NCBI GenBank assembly: GCA_947650285.1
Contig: CANTFL010000665.1
Coordinates: 207,973-271,972, forward strand
DNA length: 64,000 bases
Source of the DNA: Hyaloperonospora brassicae
Taxonomy: Eukaryota; Oomycota; Peronosporomycetes; Peronosporales; Peronosporaceae
Reading direction: 5' to 3'
Position numbers and translations under genes: made by a program
Part shown: positions 1 to 10,350 of the stretch, in pieces
Layout: each line of letters starts with the position of its first letter
Position numbering within the stretch: the stretch's first letter is position 1
The notes under the pieces: model-generated
Told to the model about the DNA's origin: nothing
Seen by the model: the letters and a program-made list of their open reading frames with translations, nothing else
The model's database searches: none

Positions 1-498
1 AAGACTTAACGCTCAATGAGCAAATTTGGTTTTTTACGAACCCGAATCAAGGCCTCAACAGCCCAGAGAGCTAAGGCTTGGTTCAAAGAACCCGACTCAA
101 AGAGTCAACAAGCTCAGAGAGCTTACGGTCCCTGTTCCACGAGGACCAAACGATTCAAAGAATTAAACGCACAGAGTGCACAAGGAGTAGATGCCTAAAA
201 GGCGTTGCCACCTCCTTAACGATCGCAAGACGCATCAGAGAGGCACGTGTCTATTGGGTCAAAATAGAAACTGAATTTTATTTCCTCTTTTAATCTTATG
301 GAACACCTTAGAACAAAGTAATTCACCTACTCGCTAATGTCCTAAACAAACCTCTTAAAAGATCTCGTAATCAATGGTTGACAGACATCAGTATTCAGCA
401 ATTGATACTGTGTTCTAATATCAATTTAAAACGGGATCCCATCCCTTGTGTGCACCACACCTATTGTCAACTACCAGTCGGCGTGTAACCCCGTTACA
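1..498 (-). repeat. A1 3' LTR (partial)
   Basis: Begins on the minus strand at 498 with TGTAAC and runs off the window. It matches the 3' LTR of A2 (37247-about 37744) closely, including an extra internal block (about 20-120) of repeated short motifs absent from the 5' LTR. It differs strongly from the element's own 5' LTR at 7131-7604. Confidence 0.9.
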
Positions 499-511
499 CC
501 CTCTCCCACTA
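499..511 (-). other. Polypurine tract of A1
   Basis: Pyrimidine run ccctctcccact on the plus strand (499-510) directly abuts the 3' LTR, i.e. a purine tract on the element's sense strand. This is the expected plus-strand primer position. Confidence 0.7.
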
Positions 512-659
512 GACTGACGTCACCGAAAACGTCGATCGAATTCTTTCCTCGAAGAGGACGGTGTGTGTGCGCTTCAACCTTACGGTTGGCAAAACACAAA
601 ACACCATAGCATAGCCGCCCCATGAGTTATCGACTCTCTCGTCCTACCTCGGCGTCGAT

Positions 660-1250
660 GTGGAGGTGGGTTATGGGAGCGACACCGATATCCATGGTGA
701 AGAGAGGACAATGTCCGACTCACCAGTGCAAGAGGCACCGCCTCATACTGCATCAGACCCATTTGCCGAGTGTGGCGAAGCGAACACGCCATCGGCGCCG
801 CATCAAACACCCATCGTGGGCAATGCCATCATCACCAATCCGCTCGATGAGCAGCAACAGTTGGCTATCCAAAGAGAGGAGAGCGCTCAGCGCCGTATGC
901 AGCTTGCTGCGACTCTTGAGGGTCGTCGTGGCTATCTGTTCACACCACTCAATGTGGAAGAGCGTATAAGCCAAACGACAGGTCGTTCTTTGGCAACGTG
1001 GGCCATTGGCGCTGAGCCAACATCTTCTGATGAGGTGGCGAGTCGACAGGTACTTCGCGAGAGGTACCTGCAACCTCACTTGACGACTCAAAGTCAATAC
1101 AAGTTGCGACTTGACACGCAAGCACGGGGTGCACCGGTTCCACCGATGAAGGGTATACCCATCCTTCTATTCGGAGGCGAATATAGGAGGAAGAAGACAA
1201 CGCTTTTCCTCCCTGGGTGCATCGGAAACGACACCTCAGCAGCGTGTTAG
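660..1250 (+). CDS. Antisense ORF 1 of element A1 (196 aa), unknown function
   Basis: This frame runs opposite to gag-pol, in the region between the pol stop and the 3' LTR. No known domain is recognised. The first ~60 residues are rich in Pro, Ala, Glu and Ser, followed by a Gln-rich stretch (EQQQLAIQREE) and a basic C-terminal part. A second in-frame Met (residue 18, MSDSPV) is an alternative start. The same ORF is open in A2 (36495-37085) with only a few substitutions. Downstream another frame continues as a basic segment (about 1260-1440), so the original reading frame may have been longer and is now shifted. It could be a real accessory gene of this family or a fortuitous open frame; a separate 3' antisense ORF in element B favours the former. 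Confidence 0.5.
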   Translation: MEVGYGSDTDIHGEERTMSDSPVQEAPPHTASDPFAECGEANTPSAPHQTPIVGNAIITNPLDEQQQLAIQREESAQRRMQLAATLEGRRGYLFTPLNVEERISQTTGRSLATWAIGAEPTSSDEVASRQVLRERYLQPHLTTQSQYKLRLDTQARGAPVPPMKGIPILLFGGEYRRKKTTLFLPGCIGNDTSAAC

Positions 1251-1429
1251 CTCTCAGAGCAAGTACCGATGTGGCAGACGCTCGTCTAAGACGAAAGCTT
1301 CGGTATGATTACGCCAAGCTTAAGGCCAGAGGCCAGTTGCGAACACGCACACGCTATTCTCGGCTGTGTCGGTTGATGTAAGTGCTAGTCAAGCGATTCC
1401 CAACTCCCCACCTGCCTCCACCACTATTA

Positions 1430-4400
1430 GTGAGAAGCGCTCTTGGTTGAGGGATGACCCCTGCCGCGATGTTTAAAGACATCCAAGGCGTATGGGCAAT
1501 CCTGACGAAGGGGTGTCTCAAGCTCCCATGAGTTCTCCGACTCCGGTTACCCTCGCCACTTTACCAGATACTGGTATTGGTCTTGACAACGAGGTCGTTT
1601 CAGGAGTCGCTCCACATGGAACTGGCGGTTTCCTTGCTCATCGAGCAGCGTCGGAGGTGGTCGGTATACCGAAGGAGGAGCATGAGAAGGTGCTTCTCGA
1701 GCTGAGTGGTCTCCGTGAGACATTAAGTAAGACCCAGAGTGCGCTTGACGCGATGCGACCCCGTGTCCAGGTGTTGGAGTTGGGCCAAGCCCGGATGGAG
1801 GCTCAGCTTGACCTCCTGATACGGATTCAGCAACCGATGGCCAGGCCAACCGACGCGGCGCAAGCGCCTACCAGTTCACGTGGTGCGGATCCCGATACGG
1901 CTTAAGCAATCTTAAGTAGAACACAATATGTGTGCGCAGTTTGCGCCGAAGGTTGAACTTATACGCAATTCCCTGCTTGGCGACGACCGTGAATAGTTTC
2001 ATGAAGCGCGGACGCAACTTTGTCTTAAAGACGGCGGACACTACGTTTGTAGGTATGTTTTTTAGCATTGAGTAGAACTTGGTCTCCGACCTCATAACGT
2101 TCAATACAACCGCTGCCTTTAGCATCAGCTTGTTCCTCCTGCTTGTCTTGGTTATCAGCCAGTGCGTCACGCACATTTCGAAAGACATTCAATCGCGTTG
2201 CGAGAAACTCGCTTACCTGTTTTTGAACAGTAGTAGGGCTGATATCAGCAAGCCGATCGGCAACTCTTCCCCCACCAAGCCCTGGACCGCGCAGTGGCAT
2301 CGTTTACGGAACGCGAGGGTGTGTGAGACCATTCACATAATACAGCGTGTAGCCGGTGCAGGAATGCACGGCGTTATTCAACGCAAACTCAACGACAGGG
2401 ATCATCGAACCCCAACGCTTTGGCGTTTCAGCGCAAACACTGCGCAAGATGTCACCGATGATGCGATTCACTCGCTCGGTTTGACCATCAGTCAGCGAAT
2501 GATCCGTTGTGGACATGTCCAATCATGTGCCGAGCACCTTGGAGATGGACTTCCAAAACTTTTCAGTGAAGCGAGGATCTCTATCAGAGACAATTGCCAA
2601 CGGCAAACCGTGCTGTCGAAATGCTCGGTCGATAAACAGCGTAGCTGTACCCTCACCATCAATGGTATCCGGTACCGCCTCTAAATGAGCCATCTTGCTC
2701 AAACGGTCAACAAAGACCACAGTACCCGTATTGCCATACGAATCTTTCGGTAAATCGAACAGGAAATCCATGCTTATGGACTCCCAACACCCCTAGGGTA
2801 TAGGCAAACTAGCCAGCGGCGAGGCCGCGTGAGGTGAGGGTTTCACCCGTTGACACTTTTCACACGTACGCACATATGTGCTCACCCATTTGTAATTTTT
2901 AGGCCACCAATAGCATTGGCTCACAGAGCCGTAGGTCTTCTCACGACCGAGATAACCACTCAACGCAGTATCATATGCCTCATAGAGGATCCGATACTTC
3001 AACTTCTCATCATGAGGGACAACGATGCGAGGGGTATCCTCCACATCCGTGGTATAGCACAACAGGCCTTGGTCGATGGAATACTGATGTAGCCTCGCAC
3101 GCAAACGTGTCGACAATTTAATGTCTGAGTCGTTAAACTCCTCGCTCTCTAGAGCACGTAGCAGCGCTACACAGTGTTCATTCTTCGCATATGTTGAACG
3201 AATGAGGTCAGTGACCGATGATGACAGAGTCGTTACATGAGCAAGCTCATAGTCAGGCCTACGTGACAACGCATCAGCCAAAGCATTCTGCTTGCCCGGC
3301 TTGTACTTTACCTCGAAGTTGTATTCTGTAAAGAAGGAAAGCCAACGAGCCATTCGCTGAGAGAGGTGTGGCGTCCGGACGCAGTGCGTAATGACGCATG
3401 ATCGGTGTAGATCACAAACGGCTTAGAGCCAAGAAGATGAACTCTGAATTTGACGAGAGCATACTTCATTGCAAGTAGCTCTTTGTAATGAACAGGATAG
3501 TTCTTTTCTGCAGCCTTCAGATGCCGGGACTTAAACGCAATGACGCGTTCCCGTCCATCAAAATCTGTCTGTAACAGAGCACTGCCGATGGCAAAGTCAG
3601 ATGCGTCACAGACGACACTGAAAGATCGATCAGGATCAGGCAAAGCTAAGATTGGCGCATGAAGGAGACTCTTCTTCACTGCTTGAAAATCATAATGCGC
3701 GGTGCTAGTCCAGCACCGTTCCAAATCCTTTATAAGGAGATTCGATAATGGACGAGCCATATCTGCTTCATTCGCACTGTACTTGTGTAAGTAATTGTCA
3801 AGGCCAAGCCACTTACGTTAGTTATTTTGGTTCTTTGGAACCGGCCAATCAACTATGGCTTTTACCTTAGCGGGATCCGCTCTAAGGCATCGCTTACCAA
3901 TAAAGCACCCTTAAAAAGGAATCTCTTCTGCACCAAAGATGCACTTAGACGCGTTGGCGTACAACTTATTTGTGCGCATGCACTCGATCACCGCTCTTAA
4001 ATGGTCAATGTGATTGTACACATCTGACTGACCGTTCATAGCACGACTATGGACAAAGATGTCATCAAAGTACGTCTTTGCATAATCTCGGTGAGGTCTG
4101 AACAGTTTTGTAACAAGACGACTGAATGTAGCCGGGCATTTGATAACCCGTGCGGCGTAACAAGCCACTCCCAGAGCATACCGCTCGGAGTGCTGACCGC
4201 TGTCAGCGGAATGCCGTTTTCTCGCATGAGCAGCTGGTAATAACCATCGACTAAGTCGAGCGCACTGTGCATTGTACGTTCCACCATATTGTTCTGAAGA
4301 ATATTCTTCCTAGGAATTGATGTCTGAGCCGGGATGGTGACCGCATTAAGCTTATTGTAAGCATGAACAATGCGCCACTTCCCGTCGGGCTTTTTGACAA

Positions 4401-5954
4401 AGAAGGTCGATGTGGAATGGGGAGATTTGCTCTCACGTAACATTCCTGCCGCGTGCTTTGCACGAAAGAAGTAGTCAATGACGTCACACTGTTTCTTCAG
4501 TAAAGGCCACTGCCGTGTTACACAGCATTTAGTTCCAGGAACTAAGTCAATTACATGACGTACACCTCTATCGGGAGGTAAGACGGACGGTGGGTTGTGA
4601 CAAACCACGTCCTGAAACTCCTTTACCAAAGTATAGAACGGATCAAGAGAATCCTTAGAGATCGAAGATCCACTACGGGCATCCAGTGCCACCCTTTTGA
4701 CCTCAAGGACAGACTAGTCCAATAACGAGGATGAGTTCAACTCAGTATCCGGCCGAATGACCACTAACTCGTATAATTCTCCTGCCTGCAAGGCTTGGCT
4801 GAATTCGCCGTCAGACATTTCGTCTAGGTCAAAGAGAGTATCCAAGGATGGAAGAGTTTCAAGACTAATATTGTCATCAATCTGGTCAGTCAACTCATTG
4901 ACAAGGGTATATAGTGTATTATTACTATTATCACTTCGTGACTTCTTAGACGTTAAGCGCTTATGTGTTGTCACCCTACGCTGAGATTGTTTCCTCAAAT
5001 AAACCTTACGCCTCCTAGAGGCCGGGACTGTAGGGTCCCCGTTGTTGCTATTGATCTTAGCACGCTTTATACTAGCGCTAATGTCTTGAACGACATCTGG
5101 TGAAGTGTTACGTAACTCGAACACTTCACCCAGTGGATTTACACGTACCACTTCACGTACAGCATCCGGGCCTAGCGCTGAACAATCTGGCTTCTCGTCA
5201 ACAATGTCATTACCGACATTCAGTGAGGTGCCATCTCGGCCGCCCTCACTCGGTGGAATTTCACGTGCCACCCCACTCACATCAGAGGAATTACATTCTT
5301 GATGTCTCGGCCCTAGTCCAACCATGTCTGCAGCATGCAGTGACTCATTATCGCGACGAGTATCACTCAACGGAGTATAACTCTCTTCTCATACGGTTAA
5401 AGAGCTCCGCTCAATATTGACGTCATGGACATTGGAGTTAATTAACTCTGACACACCGATGTCCAACACATTGACATCTTCCTTCAATGGATCGCGCCAA
5501 TAGCGTTTTGTTGCCTAGCGAATGTTGTTTCATGACTCCTCAAAGCTTCTCTAGGAGCATTGCGTGTGGCGCCTCAGGTCTTAGACCTCCAATCACTCCA
5601 TGGCTCATGACTTTCAAGCCAAGACATACCCAGGATGAGATCATATCTCGAATCCAGATCGAGGACAAGACAGCGTTTGATGCTGCCAAAGTCCAAAAAT
5701 TTCACACCCAAGTTCAACGGAACTTTAGGCACCGTGACGCGACTACCAGTCGCTAAACGAACGGTGATCGAATCACCTTCATGCGCTTTGAGCGCTTCAG
5801 CATATCGCTGACTTCCCTCAAGACAAAGACGTCGAACATAATTGCATGATGCTCCGGAGTCGATTAGGATCGACCAATGCTTCTCAAAGCCGTTAACCTT
5901 TGCCTCGGCAACTAACAAGCCAGGATTGTATCCACGCTCTGTGCTGATAGGCAC
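1430..5954 (-). pseudogene. A1 pro-pol (protease, RT, RNase H, integrase, chromodomain), broken
   Basis: On the minus strand: retropepsin at 5574-5954 (active site LIDSGASCNYVRR); Asp/Ser/Thr-rich spacer at 4714-5370; RT at 3911-4692 (FVKKPDGKWRIV, YFDDIFVHS catalytic box); RNase H at 3308-3760 (VVCDASDFAIG, KELLAMKYAL, YTDHASLRT); integrase zinc region and core at 2304-3353 (CEKCQRVKPSP, IVSDRDPRF, DGQTERVNRI); integrase C-terminal part near 1868-2300; and a chromodomain at about 1475-1630 (FHVERLLKRPRCQ, YLVKWRG). Frames are broken between most domains. An in-frame stop splits the integrase core just before DMSTTDHS, and another sits in the chromodomain after KWRG. Both His residues of the integrase zinc motif are altered (YDTALSGY). 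Confidence 0.92.
1492..1905 (+). CDS. Antisense ORF 2 of element A1 (137 aa), coiled-coil
   Basis: Open frame opposite to pol, overlapping the chromodomain-coding end. The first half is Ser/Thr/Pro/Gly-rich. From about residue 58 it becomes a heptad-like helix (EEHEKVLLELSGLRETL, then ALDAMRPRVQVLELGQARMEAQLDLLIRI), consistent with a coiled coil, and ends in a short Pro/Thr/Ser tail. It is also open in A2 (35838-36251). It may be the C-terminal exon or frame of the same antisense protein as the ORF at 660-1250, separated by shifts around 1210-1490. Function is unknown. Confidence 0.45.
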   Translation: MGNPDEGVSQAPMSSPTPVTLATLPDTGIGLDNEVVSGVAPHGTGGFLAHRAASEVVGIPKEEHEKVLLELSGLRETLSKTQSALDAMRPRVQVLELGQARMEAQLDLLIRIQQPMARPTDAAQAPTSSRGADPDTA

Positions 5955-6039
5955 AGAGCTCAGTGGGCTAAGCCCTGTTTCACTATACCTCGTAGAGAAG
6001 CAACAGAACTCAGTTCTACTTCAGTAGGGCGCCCCGCAC

Positions 6040-7078
6040 CTACTGGATGTCGACGTTTCCCCGTGCCATACCAGGTTTCTGGTTTTGGCTGGGGTTTCGA
6101 CCCATAGGATTCGGTCGTTGCTTACGCAAAGGACAAGTGGGACGCAAGTGCTTAGTGCTTCCGCACATGTAACAGCGTCTCACTTCCTGTCGTTGCTCTG
6201 CAACATGAAGATCCGCTTTACCTTCATCTTCAGCATGGCTGAGATCCATCGGTTCTGGCTTACAGTAAGCCGAGGTGCTCGCAAAGGTCGCCCTCGCAAA
6301 GCTTGGGTTGTACCCATTCCAACCAAGTCCGGCCGACTTGAAGTTGTGCTCAGCATTTTGAGCGATGCTAACAGCTTCCTCAAAACTAGAGGGATGGACC
6401 CGAAACACCTCGGTCCTGGCAACGCCATTGCGAAGACCTTCCATGAAGACAGTCACACCGAATGTCTCAGGGAGAGGCTCAGACTGCATAGCAGCCATCA
6501 GAGTTCTCAACTCTTGGACATTGTCCGTTAACTCATTCTTACCCCGACGGGTAGACAAGAAGCGTGAGCGCACGCGATAAGCCAGGTTAGGCGGCGAGAA
6601 AACTCGCAAAAGGTCTAACTTGAGCAAATCCCATGTGGGAAACGCCATGTATACCACGTGCCACACGTCAGAGCCCACTCTCTATCTCTTCCATCGAGCT
6701 TGGAGATAGCCGACGAGACCCGCTGGTACTCCAGTGACCTAAGGCCAGAGCTCATAGCCATCACGATCTCACGGATCCAGAGGGTCAGGATTCCCCCCTC
6801 CTTCCCGGAGTAATGTTGACGTCCACCCGAAGGGGACAAGCTTAACCTCTTCATCTGGCATTTTCACGTAGCATGTCGACATAGCCGACGCTACTTGTTT
6901 TTTGAATCTGCCCTAGAAGTGCCGTTGAATACTGCATGTAGGTCTCGACTCGTGCATTTAGCACATCGGGACCTTGTGCAGCTAGAAACTCAACATACTC
7001 GGGGCCTACGACCGCGGTCAGCTTATCAAGCGCGACCTTTTGGGCCTCAGAGACGGGTGTGGATTGCTCCATTCTCAC
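6040..7078 (-). pseudogene. A1 gag, broken
   Basis: Three consecutive open segments (6851-7078, 6615-6854, 6040-6678) together read as a Ty3/gypsy Gag. The first begins MRMEQSTPVSEAQ and covers the N-terminal region. The last has a retrotransposon capsid helix pattern (WDLLKLDLLRVFSPP, then RTLMAAMQ) and ends with a CCHC zinc knuckle CYMCGSTKHLRPTC for RNA packaging. The breaks between segments fall at the same places as in A2. Confidence 0.88.
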
Positions 7079-7111
7079 AGAGGATCAGTCGTAACGACTC
7101 AGGCGTAGATT

Positions 7112-7128
7112 GACTATGAGTGCTACCA
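7112..7128 (-). other. Primer-binding site of A1 (candidate)
   Basis: Two bases inside the 5' LTR, the minus strand reads TGGTAGCACTCATAGTC, starting with the TGG that pairs with a tRNA 3' CCA end. The first ten bases (TGGTAGCACT) are shared with element B. The primer tRNA is not identified. Confidence 0.55.
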
Positions 7129-7130
7129 AG

Positions 7131-7604
7131 TGTAGCGAAGCTACACTGCTTCTTAAGTCAGAGGAAGACTGAACGCTCAAAAAGCAACTTTGGTTCTACG
7201 AACCCGACTCAAAGAGTCAACAAGATCAGAGAGCTTACGGTCCCTGTTTTACGGAGACCAAACGTTTCAAGAGAATCACAGCACAGAGTGCTCAAGAAGC
7301 AGCTACCTTTACAGGCGTTGCTAGCTCTTCCGATCAAGACGCCTCGTAAGGCACGTGTCTATCGGATCAATATGGGAACTGAATTTTATTTCTTCTTTAA
7401 ATCTAAAAGAACACCTTAGACCAACGTAATTAACCTACTCACTAATGTCCTATATAAACATATAAAAAGAGTCGTATTCAACGGTTAACAGACATCATCC
7501 TTCAACAATTGATACTGTGATCGAATATTACTTTAAAGGGGATCGCATCCCTTGTGTTCACCACACCTATTGTCGAAAAACAGTCGACGTGTAGCACAGT
7601 TACA
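7131..7604 (-). repeat. A1 5' LTR
   Basis: 474 bp, TGTAAC at 7604 to a terminal CTACA at 7131 on the minus strand. By eye it is about 97 percent identical to the A2 5' LTR (30139-30611), but only about 84 percent identical to the 3' LTRs over the first 200 bp, and it lacks their extra repeat block. Confidence 0.92.
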
Positions 7605-9289
7605 ATCAGTGCTAACAGTATCTACAGCATCAGCATCAACAGTACATTAGAATCAGCACCAGTATCATCAGCAATAAGATCATCATCAATAGCATCAGCA
7701 TCAGCATCATCAGCAATAAGATCAACATCAATAGCATCAGCGTATACAGTATCTACAGCAACAGCAGCAACAGAAATACCAGAAACAGCGATAACAGCGT
7801 CAACAGTATGAGCGTCAACATCAACAACAAACTTGGCAATAAAAACGCACGACTGCATACGAGATAGAAAATTGATAGGAACAATATAATTGGACTGATA
7901 TCGAGAACAGAACAGAAACAATAAAGTCAAGCAGCACCTGCCAACACTTCGACTATCGCTCGATTCACTTCCTGCACGGCCGCTTGATTTTTCTTCCTCG
8001 CTGAGTTTTAATTTACAGACGCTACGGTTTTAACGCATGCTGTGATGGACCTATCGAGTTAAGTGCCCCACACGTACATAACTGATAGTTAGTCTTGTAC
8101 GCAAAAATTAAAGCGCCTCACCCGTTAACTTACCCTGAGTCTCACCTTTTTATCCCACGCGCCAATAGATACTGCATGAAGAGCTGTGTCTCGTACAGTT
8201 TTACGTCTCTATCTGTAGCTACGTTTAGCGAGGATTGAGCCTCACTGGTATTTGGCGCACAACATGTTGTAAGTGTCAACACAAGCCATAGCCAAATATG
8301 GTGAATAGTAGTGTAGCATCCATCCAATAGCTCCCCTGATTGTAAACTGTCCGTGTTAAAAGACTTTTATTATTTGACAAAATATTTATCGGAATCAAAA
8401 AGTGTCGGAACCTTCATGGTATCCATAGGTGCGCTAGTGTATACAGTTGGAAGGTTGTGTATACATGGGTAAGTTTGGTTTATGCGAAGAATTCCAAAAC
8501 TAACGTACTTTTGCGAAACGAGCTGAACGAAGCGAATTCTTGGCATATCTGTTCCGAAAACACGAACTGGGCATCTGTGTGTTCCGCAATTTAAAACCAG
8601 GGGCTGCAATGGACTTGCGCTCGACAACGGCAATTCAGTGTAGAACACGTTGTGCCTTCAACTACCTCTCTGGTGTTGGTAACAAGCGTGAAAGGCAAGC
8701 AGACAGTAGATAATGTTTAAATTCACATATAATAATGTCATATCATGTTACAAGTCGCCCGATTTACCGAAAGGATACCCTCTCTTTCTTCTTGCTACTT
8801 TGATAGGTATTACACATCTTCTTCTCATCATTTGACATGGGTCATTGCATCAACTGCCGAAGCGTTCAACCGATGATGGACGCTTGCAATGGGTGACTAG
8901 CGTATGGCTACAATTTGCACTTGCAACATAATAGAGTTAAGGAAGGTTTACACAATTCATTGACGGACACACTGCAATAAAACACTGACCTCACTTCATC
9001 TATACTGACGTGAAGTCTATTTGCTTCCTCCCCACGTGCGTGTGCATGATTCTCCGCGGCTCCTGATTTGCACTGTTCACAGATCACGTAATCTTGGACT
9101 CGTGCAACGAGGTGCCCCACTACACCTGTTTTCATTCGCGTTACCAAATCTGCCGATATATAAGTACAATGCATTGCATCGATGTTAGTCTATCAAAATG
9201 TAGCTTACAGAAGTTTATCTGACTGCTTTATCGAATGCGTTACGACATCACTATCACATCAGCTAAATCGCCCAACAAAGAACGTGAAT
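7605..9289. other. Gene-free region with low-complexity start
   Basis: Starts with a tca/aca-rich stretch (7605-7815), then AT-rich sequence. Short open frames are present, but none shows a recognisable domain. Confidence 0.6.
7664..7742. repeat. 42-bp tandem repeat, about two copies
   Basis: The unit starting at 7664 recurs at 7706 with few changes, inside a longer tca-rich tract. On the minus strand an open frame through it (7622-7930) would encode a repeated Asp/Ala-rich peptide. It may be a simple repeat or the remnant of a repetitive protein. Confidence 0.75.
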
Positions 9290-9301
9290 TAAACAATAAA
9301 T

Positions 9302-9364
9302 TTAGGGGATTGCTAAATTTACACCCCTTTTCCTTAGATTCACACCCACCCTTCAAAATCTTAA
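9302..9364 (+). repeat. Left terminal inverted repeat of the MULE-like element
   Basis: Inverted partner of 10276-10336. The best-conserved core is the block reading tccttagattcacaccc. Confidence 0.8.
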
Positions 9365-9529
9365 ATATACAATCTTTATTTATTTTAAGATTTGATTTCT
9401 GACAATGGCATTACATTATAATCAAGGCTATTAATTGGCAAGTAATACGTAAGAAATACATAAGATACTACTCACGCGTGTGGTCTAGCTCCTCCAGCGT
9501 TTACTGATAGGGCACCACGCAATAACATG

Positions 9530-10079
9530 ATTCCTTCTCCTGAGGTTGAGCATACCAGTCGGGAACAACTTATGGATACTGTGCAGACGTTCGCACATGG
9601 CCAAGGCTATGCTGTTACGATTAAAAGTTCGATTGCAGGAAAGCGTGTCTACCTTTATTGTAATCGAGGTGACGTAAACGTATTAAAAGTTTGAAAAGAG
9701 CGCCAGCTCCAGACCAGCTCACGACGAATTGATTGCCCGTTCCTTGTAAGTGGAAATTTGTCCAAAAATAGGTAATTGGAAGTTAAACGTGGTGAATGGA
9801 TGCCACAATCACCAGCCGTTACTCCATCCGTCTGGTCATTCGACTCATATGAAGCTAAATAGCGAGCAGGCCGATTCTGTCAGAAATATGACATTGGCTG
9901 GTGTTGAACCGTTAAGTATATCTTCGTCCCTTCTTATGGAGAATGACGGTGCCCTAGCAAACCTCTCCACATTGTACAATGAGCGTCCGAAACTTCGAAA
10001 GGACAAGCTAAATGGAAGGACACCGATAAAAGATCTTTTTGATGATTCGCAAGAAAGCAATTTTACGCACTTATACTGA
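9530..10079 (+). pseudogene. FAR1/MULE-type DNA-binding domain fragment
   Basis: A frame from about 9530 reads REQLMDTVQTFAHGQGYAVTIKSS and VYLYCNRGD; after a stop and shifts it reads RIDCPFLVSG and WKLNVVNGCHNHQPL (the latter in the open frame 9750-10079). This is the order of the FAR1-like WRKY-GCM1 zinc domain at the N-terminus of MULE transposases: Gly-Tyr, C-x-R-G, CPF, then W..V..HNH. No DDE catalytic domain follows, so it is a truncated, inactive transposase remnant bounded by the TIRs. Confidence 0.7.
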
Positions 10080-10275
10080 TGTGATGATGACGGAGCAATA
10101 ACCTCCCTTTTTTCGCTCACAAAGAATTTATTCGGCTTGCTTGCCGATACCATCATGTCGTGCTTATGAACTGCACATACAAGACAGCTACAGCAGCGCG
10201 CAAGATGTCGCCCGTAGCCAAGTAATAGAGAAAGTACTCGTTTTTGAATGACGGCGATTGCGTACCTTGTATATA

Positions 10276-10336
10276 TAAGATTTGAAGGAAGGGTGTGAAT
10301 CTAAGGAAAAGGATGGTGAATTTAGCAATTACCTAA
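10276..10336 (-). repeat. Right terminal inverted repeat of the MULE-like element
   Basis: Reverse complement of the 9302-9361 arm with scattered mismatches. Confidence 0.8.
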
Positions 10337-10350
10337 CTTTATCAGGTTTA

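Larger units (their letters stand above)
1..7604 (-). mobile_element. Ty3/gypsy chromodomain LTR retrotransposon A1 (3' LTR cut by window edge)
   Basis: Read on the minus strand the order is 5' LTR (7131-7604), primer-binding site, gag, retropepsin, reverse transcriptase, RNase H, integrase, chromodomain, a 3' region with antisense ORFs, a purine tract (complement of 499-511) and the 3' LTR (1-498, truncated). The RT-RNase H-integrase order and the chromodomain place it among Ty3/gypsy chromoviruses. Every coding domain is split by stops or shifts, so the copy cannot encode a working Gag-Pol. A nearly identical copy, A2, lies inverted at 30139-37778. The flanking 5 bp at the 5' end (7605-7609, atcag) cannot be tested for a target-site duplication because the other end is outside the window. 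Confidence 0.95.
9290..10350. mobile_element. MULE-like TIR element with FAR1-type fragment
   Basis: Sequence at 9302-9361 is repeated in inverted orientation at about 10276-10336: both arms contain CTAAATT, CCTTTTCCTTAGATTCACACCC and TTCAAA(A)TCTTA-like blocks. Weaker inverted similarity extends out to about 9290 and 10350. The element is about 1.05 kb, too short for a full transposase, and encloses a broken FAR1-like domain. No clear 9-bp target duplication is visible, so the exact ends are uncertain. Confidence 0.75.
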
